Assembly (NCBI RefSeq): GCF_000230835.1
Contig: NZ_CM001240.1
Location: forward strand, 1,124,501 to 1,188,500
Origin: Clostridium sp. DL-VIII
GTDB lineage: Bacteria; Bacillota; Clostridia; Clostridiales; Clostridiaceae
DNA length: 64,000 bases
Direction: 5' to 3'
Shown: positions 37,768-47,001 of the stretch, piece by piece
Layout: every line of letters starts with the position of its first letter
Position numbering within the stretch: the stretch's first letter is position 1
The notes under the pieces: generated by a model
Databases searched by the model: none
What the model was told of the DNA's origin: nothing
Seen by the model: only the letters and a program-made list of their open reading frames with translations
Made by a program: the position numbers and the translations under genes

Positions 37768-40032
37768 ATGGAAGAGTTATCTGTAGTAGGAAAAACTATT
37801 ATTCGTAAAGATGCTTTAGATAAAGTACTAGGTAAAACTCGTTTTAGTGCAGATATAAAAATGTATGGTATGCTGTATGGAAAGGTATTGCGTAGTAAGA
37901 TTGCACACGGATTTGTTAAAAAAATAGACATTAGCAAGGCTGCTGCGTTACCAGGAGTTCATGCAGTGCTAACTTCAAAGGATGTACCAGGACTAAATGG
38001 ACATGGCATTATTTTTAAGGATGAACCTGTACTTGTAAGTGATAAAATTCGAAAAATAGGTGATGGCCTGGCTGTTGTTGCTGCTGAAAGTGAAGAAATA
38101 GCAAACCAAGCAATTAAACTTATTGAAGTCGAGATTGAAGAAATTCCAGGAGTATTTGATCCTGTAGAGGCTATGAAAGAAGATGCACCTAAGGTTCATG
38201 GAGACAATAATATTTTGGCGCTGAGAAAAATAATACGAGGAAATATTGATGAAGCATTTAAGAATGCTGATATTGTTGTTGAAAATGAATACCATACCCA
38301 AATGCAGGAACATGCGTATCTTGAACCGGAAGCTGGAATTGCTTATATGGACAATGATGTTATTGTTATAAAAGCATCAACTCAAAACACACATTTTGAT
38401 TGTCGTGAAATTGCTCGTAATTTAGCTATGCCTCAAAGTCGAATTAGGATGATTCAAGCTCCTACAGGTGGAGGTTTTGGTGGTAAACTCGATGTTTCAG
38501 TACAAATTTATTTAGCTCTTTTAGCATTAAAAACTCGACGTCCTGTAAAGATTGTTTATTCTAGAGAAGAATCGATTATTACTTCTTCTAAGAGGCATCC
38601 GTGCATTATTAAGTATAAAACAGCAGCTGATAAGACAGGAAAGCTTTCAGCTATTGATGTGAATGTAGTGGCTGACACTGGTGCATATTCATCATATGGC
38701 CCCGCACCTATAACTCGTCTAGCAGTCCATGCTGCTGGTCCTTATGATGTACCTAACGTTAAAATTTATGCATATACAGTTTACACAAACAATCCAACTG
38801 CGGGTGCTATGAGAGGATTTGGTGTACCACAAATAGCATTTGCTTATGAGCAGCAAATGGATATGATTGCAGAAAAAGCAGGAATTTCATCTTTAGAAGT
38901 TCGTTTGCGAAACACTCTAAAAAAAGGTAGTATGACATCAACGGGGCAAGTAATGAATATTGAAGGTGATATAAGTGGTACACTAGTTCCGGCATATGAT
39001 AAATTAATGGAAAATAGATGCAAGAAAGTTTTAGCTCCATATAAAAAAAGAGGTATTGGAATGGGGTGCTTATACTTTGGTATTGGGAATACCGGACAGC
39101 CAAATCCAGCTGGTGCATTTTTAGATGTAATGGAAGATGGAAGTGCAAATTTGATGGTTGGTGCTGCTGATATGGGGCAAGGCTCAAATACTATTTTAGC
39201 ACAAATTGCAGCTGAAGAACTAGGAATTGATTTTTATGATATCAAAGTTATTTCAGCTGATACTGGAGTTACACCTGATGGAGGTGCATCTTCAGCAAGC
39301 AGACAGACATATATTTCTGGAAATGCAGTTTTAGAGGCAGCTAAAGCAGTTAAAAACATATTTGTTAATGAAGTGGCAATCTGGCATAATGTTTCGCCGC
39401 AAGTTGTTACATTAAAAAATAAAGCTGTATTTATAAACGGTGAATCTACGGATATTACTGTGCCACAATTGGTGTCTAGATGCAGGGGGAAAGGAATTAT
39501 GACTATTGGACATGGAGGATATAATCCAACTACTACAGCGTTAGATGAAGAAACAGGTCAAGGTGAACCTTATGAAGTATATTCATTTGCAAGTCAGGTT
39601 GCAGAGGTTGAGGTTGATACTCAAACTGGTCAAATTGATGTGTTGCGAATTGTGGCAGCTCATGACGTTGGGCAGGCAGTAAACCCGTTGCAAGTTGTAG
39701 GACAAATTGAAGGTGGTACAATAATGGGCCTTGGCTATGGTTTGTTTGAAGAAGTAAAAAAATCCAATGGTAAGATACAAAATCCTTCTTTTGCTACATA
39801 TGTTATTCCTACAGCTGTAGATATCCCACCTATCGATTCGATTATCGTAGAAGAAAAGGCAAATACAGGACCGTTTGGAGCAAAAGGATTAGGAGAACCT
39901 CCATTAGTTCTGCCGGCAGCTGTTATAGCAAATGCTATATATGACGCAATTGGCGTTAGAATTCATTCATTGCCGATTACTCCGGAAAAGGTATTAAAAG
40001 CCATAGAAGAAGCACGAAAACAAGGTAAATAA
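37768..40032 (+). CDS. Xanthine dehydrogenase-like molybdopterin subunit (set 4)
   Basis: This full-length catalytic subunit has 754 residues. It contains [11 protein letters not shown] near residue 232, GAMRGFGVPQ near 349, ADMGQGSNTILAQ near 468 and GPFGAKGLGEPPL near 700. In the FRGFG position a methionine-arginine pair (AMRGFG) is seen instead of phenylalanine-arginine; the arginine is kept. It aligns with NdhL plus NdhM of this window. The substrate may be a purine or another N-heterocycle. AAGGAGGAA precedes the ATG. Confidence 0.9.
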   Translation: MEELSVVGKTIIRKDALDKVLGKTRFSADIKMYGMLYGKVLRSKIAHGFVKKIDISKAAALPGVHAVLTSKDVPGLNGHGIIFKDEPVLVSDKIRKIGDGLAVVAAESEEIANQAIKLIEVEIEEIPGVFDPVEAMKEDAPKVHGDNNILALRKIIRGNIDEAFKNADIVVENEYHTQMQEHAYLEPEAGIAYMDNDVIVIKASTQNTHFDCREIARNLAMPQSRIRMIQAPTGGGFGGKLDVSVQIYLALLALKTRRPVKIVYSREESIITSSKRHPCIIKYKTAADKTGKLSAIDVNVVADTGAYSSYGPAPITRLAVHAAGPYDVPNVKIYAYTVYTNNPTAGAMRGFGVPQIAFAYEQQMDMIAEKAGISSLEVRLRNTLKKGSMTSTGQVMNIEGDISGTLVPAYDKLMENRCKKVLAPYKKRGIGMGCLYFGIGNTGQPNPAGAFLDVMEDGSANLMVGAADMGQGSNTILAQIAAEELGIDFYDIKVISADTGVTPDGGASSASRQTYISGNAVLEAAKAVKNIFVNEVAIWHNVSPQVVTLKNKAVFINGESTDITVPQLVSRCRGKGIMTIGHGGYNPTTTALDEETGQGEPYEVYSFASQVAEVEVDTQTGQIDVLRIVAAHDVGQAVNPLQVVGQIEGGTIMGLGYGLFEEVKKSNGKIQNPSFATYVIPTAVDIPPIDSIIVEEKANTGPFGAKGLGEPPLVLPAAVIANAIYDAIGVRIHSLPITPEKVLKAIEEARKQGK

Positions 40033-40043
40033 GGGGGGTTTAT

Positions 40044-40604
40044 ATGCTACCTACATTACCAGAAATTTTAGATATTTATACAGAAAAAAAGCTCCCAAGC
40101 ACTGTTGTTGAACATAGTATAGCAGTTGCTTATGTTGCAGTTAGTATTGCAAAATGTATTATATCAAGTCAAGGTTTAACACTTGACATACAAGCTTTGA
40201 CAGCTGGAGGGCTGCTTCACGATGTTGAAAAATTTCAGCCTAATCATGCAGCAAGGGCAGCGGAACTTGTTACAAGGTTAGGCTATTCTTCTTTGGCACC
40301 AATGATAGCTACTCATATGGATCTTGTTTTCCATGAATATGATCCATTGAATGAATCAGCGATTTTATATTTAGCAGATAAAATATGCAAGGGTTCCAAA
40401 TTTGTTACTTTGGAAAAGCGTTTAGAAGAAAGCATTCAAACATATGGAGATTTATCTAGAATTCGCGGAAGGTTTTCTACAGCATTTGCAATACGTGAGA
40501 AAGTTTTGGAATTAGTAGATATAGAATATGTTCCTTTGAAAGAATTAATAATGTGGAAAATAATCAAAAAATATACAATGAGAGGGAGATTATATGAGTT
40601 ATAA
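40044..40604 (+). CDS. HD-domain phosphohydrolase-like protein within the hydroxylase operon
   Basis: This 186-residue soluble protein has the HD metal site: VEHS near residue 23, LLHDVEK near 60, ATHMDL near 92 and YLADKI near 112. Such proteins hydrolyse phosphate esters of nucleotides or related molecules. It lies between the Mo and FAD subunit genes and overlaps the FAD gene by 11 bases, so its synthesis is coupled to the enzyme. A role in cofactor handling or in removing a nucleotide by-product is conceivable. No function is known to me. Confidence 0.78.
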   Translation: MLPTLPEILDIYTEKKLPSTVVEHSIAVAYVAVSIAKCIISSQGLTLDIQALTAGGLLHDVEKFQPNHAARAAELVTRLGYSSLAPMIATHMDLVFHEYDPLNESAILYLADKICKGSKFVTLEKRLEESIQTYGDLSRIRGRFSTAFAIREKVLELVDIEYVPLKELIMWKIIKKYTMRGRLYEL

Positions 40605-41463
40605 ATATATAAAACCACAAACAATTCAAGAGGTTGTTAGTACTATGCAACAATATCCGGACTACCATTTGCTAGCTGGAGGCACTGATTTGTTGGTAAA
40701 AATGAAATTAGGACGTATCGAATCTGGCACTTTTGTTGATATAAGTGATTTAAATGAATTGAAACAGATTACGGTACATAATAATACAATAACTATTGGT
40801 GCGGCAGTTACGCATTCACAGATTTCCAGTTCAGCTGATATTATTGAGTTGGCACCTGCACTTGCAGCAGCATCAGCATCTGTAGGTTCGCCACAAATTC
40901 GTAATAGAGGTACTGTTGGAGGCAATTGTGGCAATGCTTCACCTGCAGGTGATACTATTCCAGCTTTACTTGCCTATCATGCCGTTGTTAATGTCAATGG
41001 ACCTCAAGGTGTTAGAACAATCCCACTTAATGAATTTTTTATGGGTCCTGGGAGAACTGTACTTAAATCAGGTGAATTCATACTAAGTTTTTCATTCAGT
41101 ATGCAGCAGCCAGGCCAAGGAAGTGCTTTTGAAAAACTTGGCAAGCGAAAAGCACTGGCTATCTCGATTATAAATATAGCTTCTTTTATTTCAGTGGATG
41201 CAGACAAAATAATAACTCAAGCAAGAATTGCAATGGGTTCTGTGGCTCCTACACCTATTAGGATAACTGAAATTGAAAGCATATTAGTAGGGAAAAAATT
41301 TACTGATAAGATAATAATTGAAGCAGCACAGGTTGCTGCGGATAATATAAAGCCTATTGATGATGTACGTTCAGAAGCTGAATATCGTAAAAAAATGGCA
41401 TCAATATTAACACAAAGAACATTAGAAAATATTCGAACTCAGAAATTCATAAATATTATTTAA
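40594..41463 (+). CDS. Xanthine dehydrogenase-like FAD-binding subunit (set 4)
   Basis: This 289-residue flavin subunit has LAGGTDLLVKMK near residue 28, IRNRGTVGGNCGNASPAGDT near residue 106, and a CO dehydrogenase flavoprotein C-terminal domain. It is the last gene of the set 4 operon and overlaps the HD-domain gene. GAGGGAG precedes the ATG. A hairpin at 41542-41570 probably ends the transcript. Confidence 0.92.
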   Translation: MSYKYIKPQTIQEVVSTMQQYPDYHLLAGGTDLLVKMKLGRIESGTFVDISDLNELKQITVHNNTITIGAAVTHSQISSSADIIELAPALAAASASVGSPQIRNRGTVGGNCGNASPAGDTIPALLAYHAVVNVNGPQGVRTIPLNEFFMGPGRTVLKSGEFILSFSFSMQQPGQGSAFEKLGKRKALAISIINIASFISVDADKIITQARIAMGSVAPTPIRITEIESILVGKKFTDKIIIEAAQVAADNIKPIDDVRSEAEYRKKMASILTQRTLENIRTQKFINII

Positions 41464-41541
41464 GTTGGGTGGTATTTTCCGTATAGCGTAGAAATTTTTT
41501 TATCAATAATTTATTGAGCCTTTATGTAAATGCTGTAATTA

Positions 41542-41570
41542 TTTTTAATGCATACAAGTTGCATTAAAAA
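41542..41570. terminator. Hairpin after the set 4 operon
   Basis: TTTTTAATGC and GCATTAAAAA are exact inverted copies around a nine-base loop. The A/T flanks make it a weak, possibly bidirectional terminator. Confidence 0.45.
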
Positions 41571-41693
41571 GGTTACAGTTCATAATTAGTATATGTATTT
41601 ATATAATTAATCATAATGTGACGTTATTATTGCAAATTATATAGATATATTAATGTGTTAGAATTTAAATAATATTTAGAGGAGAGGATGTTT

Positions 41694-42533
41694 GTGGAAG
41701 AATTAAATAATAATGAAAATGAAATCATTAGTTGTTTGATTAAGGCTATTCCTATTTTTCAAAAACTTTTACATATAGATAGTGCATTTGTAATAACTGA
41801 TAAGGAAAAGATTTTATATTATCGTCCAGGTAAAGAGGTTGATACAAAATTATCTTTAGGAGCACCGATTAACAAGAAGTCTGGATTGTATAAATGTCAA
41901 CAGATGGGTGAAAAGATAGCATTAAATTTACCGAAAGAGGTTTATGGAATTCCTATAAAGACATGCGCTATGCCTATAAAAGGAGAAAATGGATCTATAA
42001 TAGGAGCTTTTAGTATAGGGCTAAGCATTGATACTCAAGAAAAATTGTATGAATCGGCTCAAATAATTGCTGATACATCAGAAGAAATAAATGCTACAAC
42101 AGAAGAAGCGGCATCTACAGCTATTAAACTTGCAGAAGACTTAGAATCTCTGAAAAATTATGGAGAAAATATGATGGTTGAAGTTGAAAAAACATCTGAA
42201 ATATTGCGCTTTGTTAATGAAATTGCTACAAGTTCCAATCTTCTTGGTCTAAATGCAGCAATTGAAGCTGCACGTGCAGGTGAGCAAGGACGCGGATTTA
42301 CAGTAGTAGCTAAGGAAATAAGGAAAATGGCAGACAATAGTGCAAAATCAGTAAAAGATATAGCAGAAATACTTAAATCAATTGAAAATAATGTCTCAAG
42401 TATTACTAAAACTTTATTAAACACAGCTCAATTAGGAGATGCCCAAGCAGCTATTACAGAAGAAATATCTGCATCAATGCAGCAGCTTGCATCTACAGCA
42501 TTAGAATTAGAAAAAATTTCTGAAGTTATATAA
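41694..42533 (+). CDS. Short soluble methyl-accepting chemotaxis-type protein
   Basis: This protein of about 279 residues has no membrane segment. The N-terminal 120 residues look like a small ligand-sensing domain ([42 protein letters not shown]). The rest is a short MCP signalling coiled coil with the hairpin tip [24 protein letters not shown] 41694 is preferred over ATG 41688, because AGGAGAGG abuts the ATG but is well spaced for the GTG. It sits alone between hydroxylase set 4 and yqeB. It may sense an intracellular metabolite or redox state and feed into chemotaxis. Confidence 0.85.
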   Translation: MEELNNNENEIISCLIKAIPIFQKLLHIDSAFVITDKEKILYYRPGKEVDTKLSLGAPINKKSGLYKCQQMGEKIALNLPKEVYGIPIKTCAMPIKGENGSIIGAFSIGLSIDTQEKLYESAQIIADTSEEINATTEEAASTAIKLAEDLESLKNYGENMMVEVEKTSEILRFVNEIATSSNLLGLNAAIEAARAGEQGRGFTVVAKEIRKMADNSAKSVKDIAEILKSIENNVSSITKTLLNTAQLGDAQAAITEEISASMQQLASTALELEKISEVI

Positions 42534-42625
42534 ATAATAAATTGTTTTAATAAATTCTATGATATTGTTTTAGTGTTAGTTTTATTACATAATTAATAAT
42601 ATGCTTTAAATAGAGAGGTAGAATT

Positions 42626-43420
42626 ATGATTATACTTATAAAAGGTGCAGGAGATTTAGCAACAGGAGTTGCTCATAGATTAAAAATGAGTGGTTTTAAT
42701 GTTATTATGACAGAAATTAAAGAGCCTACCACAGTTAGACGAACAGTTGCTTTTTCTCAGGCTGTATATGATAAGGAAGTAGAAGTGGAAGGAATTAAAG
42801 CAAAATTTGCAGAAGGATTAGATGGAGTTAAAAAGACTATTGAAAATGGAGAAATTCCAATAATAATAGATGAAAAAGCAGAAATAATAAAAGAACTAAA
42901 ACCTAATGTAGTAATAGATGCAATTATTGCAAAAGAAAATTTAGGAACTACAATCGGAGAAGCACCAATTGTAATTGCACTTGGGCCAGGATTTGAGGCA
43001 GGAATCGATTGTCATTGTGTTATAGAGACACAAAGAGGTCATTATTTAGGGAAAGCAATATATAAGGGAAGTGCTATACCTAATACTGGAGTTCCAGGAA
43101 ATATTGGAGGGTATACAAAGGAAAGAATAATAAGAGCTGCAAGTGATGGCAAAATAATGCCGGTATCTAAAATAGGTGATTATGTAGAAAAGGGTGACAT
43201 TGTAGCCTATGTAAACCAAAAACCAATTTTCGCTCAGTTAAATGGAATAGTACGTGGAATGCTGCAAAAAGGGGTAGAAGTACATAAGGGAATGAAGAGC
43301 GGAGATATAGATCCAAGATGTGAAAAAGATCATTGTTTTACAATTTCGGATAAGGCTAGATCTATTGGAGGAGGGGTGTTGGAGGCAATTTTTCACCTGA
43401 GTTCTATAGTTAAGCATTAA
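42626..43420 (+). CDS. yqeB: YqeB, selenium-dependent molybdenum hydroxylase system protein
   Basis: This 264-residue protein of the YqeB (EF2563) family begins with LIKGAGDLATGVAHRL. It contains IALGPGFEAGIDCHCVIETQRGH and the C-terminal cysteine/histidine region DPRCEKDHC. The family co-occurs with selenium-dependent molybdenum hydroxylases and is needed in their maturation; its chemistry is not fully known. AGAGAGGT precedes the ATG. The next genes are yedF and selD, which strengthens the selenium link. Confidence 0.92.
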   Translation: MIILIKGAGDLATGVAHRLKMSGFNVIMTEIKEPTTVRRTVAFSQAVYDKEVEVEGIKAKFAEGLDGVKKTIENGEIPIIIDEKAEIIKELKPNVVIDAIIAKENLGTTIGEAPIVIALGPGFEAGIDCHCVIETQRGHYLGKAIYKGSAIPNTGVPGNIGGYTKERIIRAASDGKIMPVSKIGDYVEKGDIVAYVNQKPIFAQLNGIVRGMLQKGVEVHKGMKSGDIDPRCEKDHCFTISDKARSIGGGVLEAIFHLSSIVKH

Positions 43421-43468
43421 TAAACAATACAATTATATTCAAAAAATAATTACTTTTTTGTTTATTAA
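43417..43468. terminator. Hairpin after yqeB
   Basis: TTAATAAACAA and TTGTTTATTAA are exact inverted copies separated by 30 bases, beginning at the yqeB stop codon. The right arm is preceded by T6. Confidence 0.4.
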
Positions 43469-43606
43469 AAATACAGTATAATTTTAAATAATTAAGTATT
43501 TGTATATTTTTTTAATCAGAGTTAATATAGTTTAATAAATATAATATACTCAACTGTTTAAATACATATAGGAGATTAAAATATAGATAAATTGGAGGAA
43601 TGCTTC

Positions 43607-44215
43607 ATGAATAAGATAATTAATGCTAAAGGAAAGGAATGTCCAATTCCAGTAATAATGGCAAAAAAAGAAATAGATAATGGAAATAGAAATTTTACAA
43701 TTGAAGTTGATAATAATATTGCGGTGCAAAATTTACAAAAGTTGGCCAATAGTCAAAGCTTATTAATAGATATACAAGAAGAAAATAATATATTTAAAGT
43801 TAAGTTTATAAATAAAGATAATGAATGTATAGAATGCAATGAAATGTTGAATGAATTTGAAGAAAATAAAAATCAAACAGGAAGTTGGTCCGTTTTTGTT
43901 GGAAAAGAAATTATCGGTGCTGGAAATGAGGAACTTGGAAAATCACTAATGAAAATGTTCTTCTATACAATAGCAGAAGCTAGTGATTTACCTAAATCAA
44001 TTTTATTTATGAATGATGGAGTAAAGGTTCCAACACTAAATGAACAGGCAATAGAGCATCTGAAAGATCTTGAAACAAAGGGTGTTGAAATTTTAACTTG
44101 CGGAGCATGCCTTAACTTTTACAAGTTAGAAAATGAGCTGAAGGCAGGAAAAGTAAGTAATATGTATGACATAACAAATGCAATGAAAGAATCGTCAAAA
44201 GTTATTACATTATAA
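43607..44215 (+). CDS. yedF: YedF, sulfurtransferase-like selenium metabolism protein
   Basis: This 202-residue protein joins a TusA/SirA-like domain (residues 1-70, with the cysteine of GKECPIPVIMAKKE) to a DsrE-like domain. The DsrE-like domain has the cysteine pair CGAC near residue 167. The combination is the YedF family found with selD. It may deliver selenium, by a persulfide-like relay, to the molybdenum hydroxylase cofactor. ATG 43607 follows GGAGGA; an in-frame TTG upstream overlaps that site. Confidence 0.9.
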   Translation: MNKIINAKGKECPIPVIMAKKEIDNGNRNFTIEVDNNIAVQNLQKLANSQSLLIDIQEENNIFKVKFINKDNECIECNEMLNEFEENKNQTGSWSVFVGKEIIGAGNEELGKSLMKMFFYTIAEASDLPKSILFMNDGVKVPTLNEQAIEHLKDLETKGVEILTCGACLNFYKLENELKAGKVSNMYDITNAMKESSKVITL

Positions 44216-44262
44216 CTGTAAACTGTGGACTGGAACTGTAAACTAATAAAGTGGGGTGCTAT

Positions 44263-45300
44263 ATGACCAAGAATATAAAACTTACCAGCCTGGTTAAAAC
44301 TTCAGGATGTGCTGCTAAAATAGGTCCAGGTGTTCTTCATAATGTTTTGAGTAACCTGCCTAAATTTGAAAATCCCAATTTACTTGTAGGATTTGATACT
44401 AATGATGATGCATGTGTATATAAAATTAATGATAATACAGTAGCAATTCAGACAGTAGATTTTTTCCCGCCAATGGTTGATGATCCATACACCTTTGGGC
44501 AAATTGCAGCTGCTAATGCTCTTAGTGACATTTATGCAATGGGAGGGAATCCTGCAGTAGCCATGAATTTACTTTGTTTTCCGTCCTGTTTAGATACATC
44601 AGTTATGAGAGAAATACTTGCTGGTGGATATGACAAGGTTAAAGAAGCAGGAGCAGTAATTGCTGGAGGACATACAATATCAGATCCTACTCCTAAATAT
44701 GGACTTTGTGTAAGCGGATTTGCACATCCAAGTGAAATACTTTCAAATAGTAATGCAAAATCTGGAGATTTGCTGGTACTCACAAAACCATTAGGTATTG
44801 GAATAATGAATACTGCTGCAAAAGCAGAATTACTAAGTGAAAGTAAAATCAAAGAAGTTACCTCTATAATGTCCACACTAAACAAATATGCTAAAGAGTG
44901 TACAAAAGGGCTTGATGTACACTCATGTACTGACATAACTGGCTTCAGTTTAGTTGGTCATAGTTATGAGATGGCAAGTGGAAGTAATAAAACAATAGAA
45001 GTTTTTAGTGAGTGTGTGCCTGTTATAGATGAGGCACTAGATTATGCGAAGATGGGGATTATACCAGAAGGAATGTACAATAATCTTGATTATTTGAAAG
45101 ATAAGTTTAAGTTGGCTTCAAATATTGCACAAGAACTGCAGGATGTGTTAATAGATCCGCAGACTTCAGGTGGGTTACTGATCTCACTTCCAGAAAATGA
45201 TGCTAAAGAGTTTTTGTCAAGAATTGAATCATTTACTTCTGATGCAAGAATTATTGGGCAGGTTATTGATAAAAGCGATAAACATATAATTATAAAATAG
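44263..45300 (+). CDS. selD: Selenide, water dikinase
   Basis: SelD makes selenophosphate from selenide and ATP. The active-site segment SGCAAK has cysteine 16 and lysine 19, corresponding to cysteine 17 and lysine 20 of E. coli. It is cysteine, not selenocysteine (codon TGT). Nucleotide-binding parts include DTNDDACVY and GGHTISDPTPKYGL. At 345 residues the length is normal. ATG 44263 has GTGGGGTG upstream. It feeds the selenium cofactor of the hydroxylases; no selA, selB or selenocysteine gene is seen here. Confidence 0.95.
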   Translation: MTKNIKLTSLVKTSGCAAKIGPGVLHNVLSNLPKFENPNLLVGFDTNDDACVYKINDNTVAIQTVDFFPPMVDDPYTFGQIAAANALSDIYAMGGNPAVAMNLLCFPSCLDTSVMREILAGGYDKVKEAGAVIAGGHTISDPTPKYGLCVSGFAHPSEILSNSNAKSGDLLVLTKPLGIGIMNTAAKAELLSESKIKEVTSIMSTLNKYAKECTKGLDVHSCTDITGFSLVGHSYEMASGSNKTIEVFSECVPVIDEALDYAKMGIIPEGMYNNLDYLKDKFKLASNIAQELQDVLIDPQTSGGLLISLPENDAKEFLSRIESFTSDARIIGQVIDKSDKHIIIK

Positions 45301-45321
45301 ATACTTTAACGTAAAAACACT

Positions 45322-45380
45322 ATAAGGCACATGAAAATAGGGTGGCAAATGGACTTGTTATTTATTTGATTGTGCTTAAG
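45322..45380. repeat. Deleted MITE-like element (AAGGCAC family)
   Basis: The right end at 45348-45380 is an inverted copy of the left end of the element at 12170, matching about 29 of 31 bases. The left end keeps only AAGGCAC. The centre appears deleted. It ends one base before the GATGGGGG ribosome-binding site of the next gene, so that gene's upstream region now consists of the repeat. Confidence 0.6.
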
Positions 45381-45395
45381 ATGGGGGCAAGAATC

Positions 45396-46547
45396 ATGGA
45401 GTTACAAAAAAATTTACCAGAAATATTTGAAGAATTTGCAGATGGTAGAAGGAATGCTTTTATTAAAGCCAAGGAACTAAAAGATAAAGATATACCGCTA
45501 ATAGGTGTATTTTGTACTTACTTCCCACAGGAAATAGCATTAGCTATGGGGGCTGCTACCGTTTCACTATGTGCAACCTCTGATGAAACTATTGCCGATG
45601 CTGAGCAGGATCTTCCACGTAATTTATGTCCATTAATTAAATCCAGTTATGGGTTTGCAAAAACTGATAAATGTCCATTCTTTTTCTTTTCAGATTTAGT
45701 TGTTGGAGAAACAACTTGTGATGGTAAAAAGAAAATGTATGAATATCTTTCGGATTTTAAACCAGTGCATGTTATGGAACTTCCAAATTCTCAAAGTGAA
45801 GCAGGACTTAGACTATGGAAAAATGAAATTATTAAATTAAAATCAATTTTAGAGGAAATGTTTAATGTAAAGATAAGTGAAGATGATATACGAAAAGCAA
45901 TTAAAATAAAAAATAATGAACGTAAGGCCTTAAAGAGATTTTATGAGATTGGTAAAAGAGAGCCAGTTGCAATGCTAGGTCAAGATATATTTAAAGTTAT
46001 AAATGGAACAACTTTTAGTTTTGATAAAGAGCAAATCCCAAAGCAAATGAACGAGCTGATTGAAAAAATTAATTCAGAATATGAAACTAAAAAGAAATAT
46101 GAATCTAAACCACGTATATTAATTACTGGATGCCCTATTGGTGGTGCGGCTGAAAAAGTAATTAAAGCAATTGAAGATAATGGAGCTTATGTAGTTGCTT
46201 TTGAAAATTGCAGTGTTGCAAAAGCTGTTGATGAATTAGTAGATGAAGAAAATCCAGACGTTTATGATGCGCTCTCTCGTAAATATTTATCAATCGGATG
46301 CTCGTGTATGAGTCCTAATCCTAATAGGATTAAACTGCTCAATAAAATGATTGATGAATATAAGGTAGATGCAGTAGTGGATGTAATATTAACTGCCTGC
46401 CATACATATAACGTAGAAACTTTATCAATTAAGAGATTTGTAAATAATGAAAAAAATAAACCATATATGAGTGTTGAAACTGATTTTTCTACTAACGATA
46501 TAGGGCAGCTAAATACAAGGATGGCTGCATTTATAGAAATGCTTTAA
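45396..46547 (+). CDS. Double-cubane-cluster anaerobic reductase (2-hydroxyacyl-CoA dehydratase family, YjiM-like)
   Basis: This 383-residue protein belongs to the family of 2-hydroxyacyl-CoA dehydratase subunits and double-cubane cluster proteins. Conserved cysteines are in GVFCTYFPQEIA, ITGCPIGGA, SIGCSCMSPNPNR and TACHTYNVE. Such reductases use an ATPase that fires low-potential electrons. The partner is encoded at 47002. ATG 45396 follows GGGGG by about eight bases; an in-frame ATG 15 bases earlier is too close to that site. Its location among selenium genes suggests a role there, but the substrate is unknown. Confidence 0.88.
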   Translation: MELQKNLPEIFEEFADGRRNAFIKAKELKDKDIPLIGVFCTYFPQEIALAMGAATVSLCATSDETIADAEQDLPRNLCPLIKSSYGFAKTDKCPFFFFSDLVVGETTCDGKKKMYEYLSDFKPVHVMELPNSQSEAGLRLWKNEIIKLKSILEEMFNVKISEDDIRKAIKIKNNERKALKRFYEIGKREPVAMLGQDIFKVINGTTFSFDKEQIPKQMNELIEKINSEYETKKKYESKPRILITGCPIGGAAEKVIKAIEDNGAYVVAFENCSVAKAVDELVDEENPDVYDALSRKYLSIGCSCMSPNPNRIKLLNKMIDEYKVDAVVDVILTACHTYNVETLSIKRFVNNEKNKPYMSVETDFSTNDIGQLNTRMAAFIEML

Positions 46548-46584
46548 CATATCTGACTTTAAATTTAGAGTTATGTGATAATCA

Positions 46585-46782
46585 ACCGAAAGGACATGTA
46601 CTCTGTTATTTCGGTTACTGAGAGAATTAGTTGTGGATTTCTAACATCAAAAGTTGCACCATTTTAGCATGTTCCCAAGACAAGCTTGTGACAAGCAAAA
46701 ATGGAACAACTTTTGATGAAGAAATACCTACAACAAATTCTCTAATGTAACACTGCATAAAAGAGTACATGCCCTTTCTGGT
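46585..46782. repeat. Long imperfect palindromic element (198 bases)
   Basis: The two halves are inverted copies over about 80 bases each, including ATCAAAAGTTG in the left arm and CAACTTTTGAT in the right. The transcript would fold into one long hairpin. The loop region (from 46666) contains GCATGTTCCCAAGACAAG and TGTGACAAGC. A related loop sequence occurs in the element at 53674. No protein is encoded. The remaining 200 bases to the next gene are AT-rich without recognisable features. Confidence 0.65.
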
Positions 46783-47001
46783 ACGATATATATTTTAATT
46801 TATAAAGTTATTTCTTAATATTTATATCTGTTTATAGATAAGAAATTTATAAATTTGACTTGTATATAGAATAAGTAGTTATTTAAGTTAAACTTTTCTG
46901 GTGCAGATAAGCACAATAGTTTAATAAGAATAGAAAAATACGACATGTATAAATTATATAGGCTATGTAGAAATTCTTGAATAAGAACATAAGGAGAGGC
47001 T

